DNA from: JAJBWD01 sp041670885
GTDB lineage: Bacteria > Bacillota > Clostridia > Clostridiales > Clostridiaceae
Assembly (NCBI GenBank): GCA_041670885.1
Contig: JBAXYJ010000181.1
Span: 1-6,124 of the forward strand
Direction: 5' to 3'
DNA: 6,124 nucleotides
The position numbers and the translations under genes are program-made. The notes below the pieces were generated by a model. It saw nothing but the letters and a program-made list of their open reading frames with translations. It was not told the DNA's origin and did no database searches. Positions 1-4,928 of the stretch are shown here, piece after piece. Position 1 is the first letter of the stretch. The number at the start of each line of letters is the position of its first letter.

Positions 1-246
1 AAAGCAAATTCCTTAGCAGGAAAGTTTTCTGCCAAGGAAGCAGTTTCTAAGGCACTAGGTACAGGCATAAGAGGGTTTTCATTTAAGGATATAGAAATAT
101 TAAAAGATAATCCAGGGAAGCCTTATGTTATATTAAAAAATAATGCAGAAAAATTGGCTTCATCCTTTGGAAATTACAGCATTTCAATTTCTATATCACA
201 CAGCCGCGAGAATGCTGTGGCAGTGGCAATATTGGAGGTAATATAG
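1..246 (+). CDS. acpS: Holo-[acyl-carrier-protein] synthase, 3' part (partial)
   Basis: The open frame runs in from the window edge and ends at TAG 244-246, giving the C-terminal 81 residues. The family is usually about 120-130 residues, so roughly the first 40 are outside the window. The visible part begins near the active-site helix: FSAKEAVSKALGTGI is the AcpS signature, and its Lys-Glu pair contributes a Mg2+/CoA ligand. It continues with DIEILKDNPGKP and ends with SISISHS and AVAVAILE, all typical of the family. Known role: the cytoplasmic enzyme transfers 4'-phosphopantetheine from CoA to a serine of apo-ACP, activating it for fatty-acid synthesis. The stop codon directly abuts the ATG of the next gene, which suggests co-transcription and translational coupling. 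Identification is firm despite truncation. Confidence 0.95.
   Translation, partial: KANSLAGKFSAKEAVSKALGTGIRGFSFKDIEILKDNPGKPYVILKNNAEKLASSFGNYSISISISHSRENAVAVAILEVI
234..238 (+). promoter_or_regulatory. Ribosome binding site of the nnr gene
   Basis: GGAGG lies inside the last codons of acpS, 8 nt upstream of ATG 247. This supports that start and means ribosomes finishing acpS sit on the initiation region of the next gene. Confidence 0.75.
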
Positions 247-1731
247 ATGAGAATAATAGGCCCAGAGGAATCAAAGCTTATGGACGAATATACTATAAAA
301 AATATAGGGATTCCTTCAGAAATACTTATGGAAAATGCAGCTGTTTGTATTTCGGAGAATATAGAGGAAGCTCATAAATCCTTTGTAATAGTGTGCGGAA
401 CCGGAAATAATGGAGGAGACTGCTTAGCTGCAGCCCGCCATCTTAATGGAAAAAACAAAAGTATTATTATATACTTAGTTGGTAATGAAGATAAGCTTAC
501 CAGGGAAGCAGGTCTTAATTACAATATACTTAGAAATTTAGGAATAGAAATTAAAAAAATTAAGACTAAAGATGATATTAAAAATTTAAAAGCAGAAATT
601 TTATCCTGTGATGCAGTAATAGATGGAATATTTGGCATTGGGCTTAAGAGAAATGTAGAAGGAATATATAAAGATGTAATAACAGTTATTAATGATTATT
701 CAAATTTTACATATTCTATAGATGTTCCATCAGGTATGACAGCTGGCAGCGGAGAAGTATTAGCAGCCGCTGTTAAAGCAGACAAAACAATAACACTTAA
801 CCTGTATAAAACAGGATTTTTAAGTTACAGTGCTATGGATTATACAGGTAAAATTGTAGTTTGTGATATTGGTATTCCTGAAGAGGTTAAAAATAGATTT
901 CATAAAGGAAGATTTATTACAGACAGAGCTTATATAAATAGCATCTGGAAAAAGAGAAGTTTGATTTCAAATAAAGGAGAATTTGGAAGATCTCTGGTAT
1001 TTGCAGGAAGTACAAGCTTTACCGGTGCTGCAAAATTAACTTCTAAATCCGTGATAAAAGCCGGAGCAGGACTTGTAACATTAATAACTAAGGACCAGGT
1101 ATTTGAAAGTCTTCAGCAGAGTGCCGCTGAAAATATGACAGTCCCCTTTAGTGAAAAGAGCAGGATAGCAAATCTTATAAAAGGTGCAAATGGGATTGGC
1201 TTTGGGCCAGGCTTATCTAAAGATGAAGAAACATTATCAATGCTGAGACTGGTATGCCAAAATACAAAATGTCCGGTAGTAATAGATGCTGACGGACTTA
1301 ATGTATTAAAGGACAATATGGAACTTTTGAAAAGCGGAGAATATGTACTGACTCCTCATCCCAAGGAAATGGAAAGGCTAAGTGGTATAAATATAGAAGA
1401 AATAAATAAAAACCGGATAGATATTGCAGAAAATTATGCCAAAAAAAATAATGTCATTCTCCTTTTAAAGGGGTATAATACTGTAATAACAAATGGAGCT
1501 GAAACCTATATTAACCCAACAGGAAGCAGTGCTATGGCTTCAGGGGGAATGGGGGATGCCTTAACCGGAATAATAACATCCTTTATAGCTCAGGGTTATA
1601 AACCATTTATAGCTGCAGTACTTGGAGCATATATTCATGGATATATAGGAGACAAACTTAGCGAAAAAATGTTTTCAGTAAATGCTTCAGATTTAATTAA
1701 TGAAATTCCATATATATTAAAGGAATTTTAA
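247..1731 (+). CDS. nnr: Bifunctional NAD(P)HX epimerase / ADP-dependent NAD(P)HX dehydratase
   Basis: This 494-residue protein has the two-domain YjeF layout. It repairs hydrated, dead-end NADHX and NADPHX: the N-terminal domain interconverts R and S epimers and the C-terminal ribokinase-like domain dehydrates the S form at the expense of ADP (family knowledge). N-domain motifs: LMENA 27-31, GTGNNGGD 51-58 (nucleotide-binding loop), DGIFGIGL 126-133 with the likely catalytic Asp126, SIDVPSGM 157-164, and ADKTITLNLYKTG 178-190. C-domain motifs: KGEFGRSLVFAGS 243-255, GAGLVTL 273-279, GIGFGPGLS 316-324, VIDADGLNVL 345-354, LTPHPKEMERL 368-378, LLKGYNTVI 406-414, and NPTGSSAMASGGMGD 423-437, whose Asp437 is the expected catalytic base. 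Length and motif order fit an intact enzyme. The ATG abuts the acpS stop and has a GGAGG site. Confidence 0.95.
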   Translation: MRIIGPEESKLMDEYTIKNIGIPSEILMENAAVCISENIEEAHKSFVIVCGTGNNGGDCLAAARHLNGKNKSIIIYLVGNEDKLTREAGLNYNILRNLGIEIKKIKTKDDIKNLKAEILSCDAVIDGIFGIGLKRNVEGIYKDVITVINDYSNFTYSIDVPSGMTAGSGEVLAAAVKADKTITLNLYKTGFLSYSAMDYTGKIVVCDIGIPEEVKNRFHKGRFITDRAYINSIWKKRSLISNKGEFGRSLVFAGSTSFTGAAKLTSKSVIKAGAGLVTLITKDQVFESLQQSAAENMTVPFSEKSRIANLIKGANGIGFGPGLSKDEETLSMLRLVCQNTKCPVVIDADGLNVLKDNMELLKSGEYVLTPHPKEMERLSGINIEEINKNRIDIAENYAKKNNVILLLKGYNTVITNGAETYINPTGSSAMASGGMGDALTGIITSFIAQGYKPFIAAVLGAYIHGYIGDKLSEKMFSVNASDLINEIPYILKEF

Positions 1732-1788
1732 TTATATAAGTATATTTTTATAAGATATACATATTTATTTATAGAAAGCAGGGATAAA

Positions 1789-2946
1789 TTGTTTAGACAT
1801 TTAAGGCCTGTTTGGGCTGAAATTAATTTAGATTGTGTGGAAAATAATATAAGAGAAATAAGGAGGGTTTCAAGCAGCAGAGAGATTATAGGAGTAATAA
1901 AAGCAGATGCCTATGGTCATGGTGCTGTAGATTTGGCTCCTGTACTTCTGCAAAATGGTGCTGACTCCTTTGCTGTTGCCGTACTTAGCGAAGCAGTGGA
2001 ACTTAGAAGATCAGGAATAGACTGCCCCATAATGGTACTTGGCTTTACTCCTCCAAACTTAGTTGATAACATATTAAGATATGACATAGAGCAGACAGTA
2101 TATTCCTATGATTTTGCAAAGGAATTATCTGCTATGGCTGTTAAGAAGAATAAGCTGGTAAGAATACATATAGTACTTGATACCGGCATGGGAAGAATAG
2201 GATTTACTCCTGATAATGAATCATTAGATGAAGTTGACAAAATAAGCCATCTTCCAAATATAATAATAGAAGGCATATTTACTCATTTTTCAACTGCTGA
2301 TGAAGAAAACAAGGAATTTACACAAAAACAGTTAAGCATTTTCAATGAGTTTTATAAAGACTTAACCTCCAGGGGAGTTAAGATAAAAAAGAGGCATGCT
2401 GCTAATAGTGCAGCTATATCTGATTTTCCGGAGAGCCATTTTGAAGCAGTAAGGCCCGGAATAATTCTCTATGGTTACTATCCTTCAGATTATGTACAAA
2501 AGGATAAAATTCATCTAAAAAGGGTTTTGACATTAAAGACAAATATAGTTCTTATAAAAAAGGTTCCCAAAGGGTACCCCATATCTTACGGAAGAAGATT
2601 TTATACAGAAAGAGACAGCATAATTGCAACTCTCCCTGTAGGATATGCAGACGGATATACAAGGCTTTTGTTTAATAAGGGAAAGGTAATCATAAACGGG
2701 AAGTATGCTAAGGTTGTAGGAAGCATATGTATGGATCAATGCATGGTAGATATTACAGACATTCCTGAAGCTAAGGTAGGAGATGAGGTAATCCTGCTAG
2801 GCGAAGATGGGGTTAAATACGATGCAGATGACATGGCAGATGATATCGGAACCATTAGCTACGAGGTGCTTACAATGATAAGCAAGAGAGTCCCAAGAGT
2901 ATACACAAAGGATGGGAAGGTAGTAAAGATTAGAAATTATGTATAA
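1789..2946 (+). CDS. alr: Alanine racemase (PLP-dependent)
   Basis: This cytoplasmic PLP enzyme interconverts L- and D-alanine and supplies D-Ala for peptidoglycan. The 385-residue length is normal. The N-terminal TIM barrel carries the PLP lysine in VIKADAYGHG (Lys38), then DTGMGRIGF 131-139 and HAANSAA 203-209. The C-terminal beta domain carries the second catalytic base Tyr267 in ISYGRRF, then VGYADGY 284-290 and MDQCMVDIT 315-323. The start is TTG at 1789, chosen because MFRHLRPVWAEINLD is a standard Alr N-terminus and an AGGG (1780-1783) lies 5 nt upstream; no ATG would suit. It follows nnr by 57 AT-rich bases with no clear promoter or terminator, so it is probably in the same operon. 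Oddity: residue 129 is Val, where many racemases have a carbamylated lysine. This does not cast doubt on the assignment. Confidence 0.96.
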   Translation: MFRHLRPVWAEINLDCVENNIREIRRVSSSREIIGVIKADAYGHGAVDLAPVLLQNGADSFAVAVLSEAVELRRSGIDCPIMVLGFTPPNLVDNILRYDIEQTVYSYDFAKELSAMAVKKNKLVRIHIVLDTGMGRIGFTPDNESLDEVDKISHLPNIIIEGIFTHFSTADEENKEFTQKQLSIFNEFYKDLTSRGVKIKKRHAANSAAISDFPESHFEAVRPGIILYGYYPSDYVQKDKIHLKRVLTLKTNIVLIKKVPKGYPISYGRRFYTERDSIIATLPVGYADGYTRLLFNKGKVIINGKYAKVVGSICMDQCMVDITDIPEAKVGDEVILLGEDGVKYDADDMADDIGTISYEVLTMISKRVPRVYTKDGKVVKIRNYV

Positions 2947-2976
2947 AGTTACATACTTAAAAATTGGTAAACATCT

Positions 2977-3004
2977 TTGACATATTAATATTTTGTATTA
3001 TAAT
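2977..3004 (+). promoter_or_regulatory. Sigma-A type promoter of the mazEF module
   Basis: A perfect TTGACA -35 hexamer (2977-2982) and a perfect TATAAT -10 hexamer (2999-3004) are separated by 16 bp. Transcription would start near 3011 and give a leader of about 76 nt before mazE. It lies in the 140-bp gap after alr, implying that the toxin-antitoxin pair can be expressed independently of alr. A further TATAAT at 3021-3026 has no matching -35. Confidence 0.8.
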
Positions 3005-3073
3005 TGTTTTGAGGAATTTGTATAATATATTTTACGATTATTCAAATTTCGATTATACATACTCACACTCCCT

Positions 3074-3079
3074 AGGAGG
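3074..3079 (+). promoter_or_regulatory. Ribosome binding site deciding the mazE start
   Basis: A perfect AGGAGG lies 7 nt before ATG 3087. It decides between this ATG and a longer in-frame reading from TTG 2964. The longer reading would translate straight through the promoter hexamers and the ribosome site itself. Confidence 0.85.
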
Positions 3080-3086
3080 ATATATT

Positions 3087-3386
3087 ATGTCAGAGAAGAG
3101 AAGAACAATATATAGTAAACAGGGACTAAAGAAAAAAAAATTAATAGAAAGCAAAAAAAGATGTGAATTTATTAGGAAGGATCTAATACTATATATTAAA
3201 GATAAAAATTCACTTAATCGGTCACTTAAGGAAGGCTATATAGTTATGGGTGAATTGAATCTTAAATTATGTAATGAAGCTTCTCATGAAGCCTATAAGG
3301 ACATGAGTGATTATGAAGCTATGCTTTCGGAGTGTGATTTTAAGTATGGCAGCAAATGTAAGAAGAGGAGATATATACTACGCTGA
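3087..3386 (+). CDS. mazE: MazE/EndoAI-like antitoxin, divergent
   Basis: This 99-residue basic protein sits directly upstream of, and overlaps, the MazF toxin gene. Similarity to Bacillus EndoAI (recalled, not searched) is clearest in the C-terminal half: LKEGYIVMGELNL (47-59), the Glu-Ala pair at 64-65 and DYEAMLSECD (75-84) follow the pattern RRGYxEMAxINL...EA...YE of antitoxins from this locus. That half is expected to bind and block MazF. The N-terminal half should be a ribbon-helix-helix DNA-binding domain for autorepression. Here it is short and very lysine-rich (RRTIYSKQGLKKKKLIESKK, 5-24), and the usual KISLPENL-type strand is not evident. The last 13 residues (87-99) are encoded inside the start of mazF, in another frame. 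The start is ATG 3087, set by a perfect AGGAGG. The family call rests on context plus C-terminal pattern. DNA binding is inferred and uncertain. Confidence 0.85.
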   Translation: MSEKRRTIYSKQGLKKKKLIESKKRCEFIRKDLILYIKDKNSLNRSLKEGYIVMGELNLKLCNEASHEAYKDMSDYEAMLSECDFKYGSKCKKRRYILR

Positions 3387-3696
3387 TTTAAGCCCAGTGG
3401 TAGGATCAGAGCAGGGGGGGATAAGACCTGTTATTATACTTCAAAATGATGTTGGAAATAAGTACAGCCCAACAGTTATAGTAGCGGCCATAACCTCTCA
3501 GATAAATAAAGCCAAACTCCCTACCCATGTGGAGATATCCTCAGATGATTATGGACTCAATAAGGATTCTGTAGTTTTGCTAGAGCAGGTAAGGACACTG
3601 GATAAAAGAAGATTAAAAGAAAAAATAGGTCATATGACAGAGGATGATATCTTTAAAGTTGATGAGGCACTTATAATCTCATTGGGACTAAATTAA
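3346..3696 (+). CDS. mazF: MazF/EndoA family mRNA endoribonuclease toxin
   Basis: This 116-residue protein has the same length as Bacillus subtilis EndoA (NdoA). MazF toxins are dimeric, ribosome-independent RNases that cut single-stranded mRNA at short motifs; the Bacillus enzyme cuts UACAU. Motifs: RRGDIYYADLSPVVGSEQGG (6-25), IRPVIILQND (26-35), SPTVIVAAITSQ (41-52), AKLPTHVEI (56-64) and DSVVLLEQVRTLDKRRL (74-90). Predicted catalytic residues Arg27 and Thr50 match Arg25 and Thr48 of EndoA, so it should be active. The ATG at 3346 is preferred by homology length. GTG codons at 3307 and 3334 are in frame but would add non-conserved residues. No good ribosome site precedes 3346 (CGGAG at 3328-3332 is 13 nt away), so translation is probably coupled to mazE, which it overlaps by 41 bp. 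A G7 run (3414-3420) falls in the EQGG codons. Confidence 0.96.
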   Translation: MAANVRRGDIYYADLSPVVGSEQGGIRPVIILQNDVGNKYSPTVIVAAITSQINKAKLPTHVEISSDDYGLNKDSVVLLEQVRTLDKRRLKEKIGHMTEDDIFKVDEALIISLGLN

Positions 3697-3729
3697 AATG
3701 TAGAGTGTAACCCTACATTTTATTTTTTT
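3694..3729 (+). terminator. Intrinsic terminator after mazF
   Basis: A 10-bp perfect stem pairs TAAAATGTAG (3694-3703) with CTACATTTTA (3713-3722) around a 9-nt loop, followed by seven T (3723-3729). The stem begins at the mazF stop codon. It is AT-rich, so efficiency is uncertain, but position and T-run are typical. Confidence 0.85.
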
Positions 3730-3739
3730 ATGTTATAAT
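3729..3739 (+). promoter_or_regulatory. Extended -10 promoter candidate for the membrane protein-ftsEX unit
   Basis: TATGTTATAAT matches the Gram-positive extended -10 pattern TRTGnTATAAT exactly (TATAAT 3734-3739) and begins at the end of the mazF terminator T-run. No recognisable -35 lies 16-18 bp upstream, where the terminator stem sits. Transcription would start near 3746, giving a leader of about 130 nt. A second TATAAT overlaps at 3739-3744. This is the best promoter candidate I see in the 179-bp gap. The remainder of the gap is AT-rich, with no recognisable riboswitch or RNA gene. Confidence 0.5.
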
Positions 3740-3875
3740 ATAATTAAATTGCATAATTACATTTTTACTGATTTTTCGACTTAAAAGTAAGAGATAATTA
3801 GTGTTTTAGTGGAAAATGTAAATTTTAAATTTATGTAATTTTCTAAAGTCTGATTTTGTAGAAAGGAAGAAATTT

Positions 3876-4226
3876 ATGAGAGAATTTATACATGATTTAT
3901 TGTATGCATTAAAACTCTCCCTGTATTTATTTGCAGCATCCTTAGGCTTAGGGCTGATTATCGGACTTATAAAATGTGGCTTAAATTTAATAAATATTTT
4001 AGAAATTGCAGTTAAGACGCCTCAGGTGGTATCTATAATAGGATTTGCCATTTCAGGGCTTTCATTCATAAGCAGAGATACCTTAAGACCTCTTGATTAT
4101 GAAAAAGAATGGAAAACGTATTTCAGCAGGTTTAACCTGGCTTTTTCAATATTTTTCATATCCCTATTTAATGCTTTATTAGCTTACATTCTTGAATACA
4201 TACTTTTCTTTAAAATATTAGTATAA
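3876..4226 (+). CDS. Small membrane protein of unknown function, upstream of ftsE
   Basis: I do not recognise this 116-residue protein. It is strongly hydrophobic with about three predicted membrane segments: roughly residues 9-33 (glycine-rich, ASLGLGLIIGLI), 50-66 (VVSIIGFAISGLSFIS) and 87-113 (aromatic-rich, FSIFFISLFNALLAYILEYI). The second and third are separated by a charged loop (RDTLRPLDYEKEWKTYFSRF, 67-86). The first segment follows a short charged N-terminus rather than a cleavable signal peptide. ATG 3876 is preceded by AAAGGA (3862-3867) at 8 nt. The gene ends 15 bp before ftsE and shares its probable transcription unit, so a role connected with the FtsEX membrane complex or cell-wall growth is a reasonable inference from position only. 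Codon use resembles its neighbours. It is almost certainly a real gene, but its function cannot be assigned from sequence. Confidence 0.85.
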   Translation: MREFIHDLLYALKLSLYLFAASLGLGLIIGLIKCGLNLINILEIAVKTPQVVSIIGFAISGLSFISRDTLRPLDYEKEWKTYFSRFNLAFSIFFISLFNALLAYILEYILFFKILV

Positions 4227-4228
4227 AC

Positions 4229-4234
4229 AGGAGG
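4229..4234 (+). promoter_or_regulatory. Ribosome binding site deciding the ftsE TTG start
   Basis: A perfect AGGAGG lies 7 nt before TTG 4242, in the 15-bp gap after the preceding gene. It supports TTG as the ftsE start codon, since no ATG is available at the conserved N-terminus. Confidence 0.85.
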
Positions 4235-4241
4235 AAATAAA

Positions 4242-4928
4242 TTGATAAGCTTTAAGAACGTATCAAAGATATACAATAATAAGGTGGCAGCACTTTCAAA
4301 TATAAATATGGAAATAGACAGAGGAGAATTCGTTTTTCTTGTAGGTCCCAGCGGTGCAGGAAAGTCTACACTGATAAAGATGCTGCTTAAAGAAGTAGAA
4401 CCTACAGCAGGAACCATAGAAATAAATGATTATGATTTAGTAAATATGAAGAGAAAAGAAATCCCATATTACAGAAGAAAAATAGGAGTTGTTTTTCAGG
4501 ATTTCAGGCTTATTCCAACACTTAGCGTGTATGAAAATGTAGCCTTTGCTATGAGGGTAATAGAAGCACCAAAAAAAATAATAAGAAAAAGAGTTCCTAT
4601 GGTACTGTCCCTGACAGGTCTATCTTCAAAATTCAAAGCATTTCCTAGTGAGCTGTCAGGAGGAGAGCAGCAGAGAGTATCTCTGGCCAGGGCTATCGTA
4701 AATAATCCAAGTATCCTTATATGCGACGAGCCTACAGGAAACTTAGATCCTGATACTGCAGAAGGAATAATGGAAATATTAAACGACATAAACCATGCAG
4801 GAACCACAGTTGTTATGGCAACCCATGCCAGAGAAATAGTTGACAGGATGCAGAAAAGAGTAGTTGCTCTTGAAAAAGGGATGGTAGTAAGAGACGAAAT
4901 GAAGGGCGGGTATGGCTATGAAGTTTAA
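4242..4928 (+). CDS. ftsE: Cell division ABC transporter ATPase FtsE
   Basis: This 228-residue ATPase has the standard FtsE length. It forms a cytoplasmic dimer bound to FtsX; ATP hydrolysis drives conformational signals across the membrane that activate peptidoglycan hydrolases rather than transport (family knowledge). All ABC motifs are intact: Walker A GPSGAGKST (35-43), Q-loop VVFQDFRL with Gln86, the FtsE-typical DFRLIPTLSVYENV (87-100), signature LSGGEQQR (138-145), Walker B ILICDEP (158-164) with catalytic Glu163, D-loop GNLD (166-169) and switch His195 in ATHA. DFRL after the Q-loop and the adjacent FtsX separate it from LolD/MacB-type ATPases. Translation starts at TTG with a perfect AGGAGG. 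The 3' end overlaps ftsX, as expected for obligate partners made in equal amounts. Confidence 0.97.
   Translation: MISFKNVSKIYNNKVAALSNINMEIDRGEFVFLVGPSGAGKSTLIKMLLKEVEPTAGTIEINDYDLVNMKRKEIPYYRRKIGVVFQDFRLIPTLSVYENVAFAMRVIEAPKKIIRKRVPMVLSLTGLSSKFKAFPSELSGGEQQRVSLARAIVNNPSILICDEPTGNLDPDTAEGIMEILNDINHAGTTVVMATHAREIVDRMQKRVVALEKGMVVRDEMKGGYGYEV

Noticed and set aside
1113..1316. Reverse-strand open frames inside nnr, alr, ftsE and ftsX (here 1113-1316; others at 2533-2739, 4184-4417, 4496-4807, 4779-5123, 5265-5651 and 5670-5909)
   Set aside because: They lie antisense to well conserved genes, have no recognisable motifs, and look like shadows of the coding frames.
1740..1760. Inverted repeat GTATAT/ATATAC between nnr and alr as a terminator
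   Set aside because: The 6-bp all-AT stem with a 9-nt loop has no proper T-run and is expected by chance in this sequence.
2964..3086. N-terminal extension of the antitoxin frame from TTG 2964, with a hydrophobic stretch
   Set aside because: It would translate through the TTGACA/TATAAT promoter and the AGGAGG site. ATG 3087 has the ideal ribosome spacing and gives a family-sized protein.
3132..3140. A9 run in mazE as a slippage switch
   Set aside because: Runs of eight A also occur in nnr (1441-1448), ftsE (4571-4578) and the protease gene (5940-5947), so this is a general effect of AAA lysine codons here. It remains possible but is not distinctive.
3307..3345. Upstream GTG starts for MazF (3307 and 3334)
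   Set aside because: They add residues absent from known EndoA proteins and lack better ribosome sites. ATG 3346 gives exactly the 116-residue family length.
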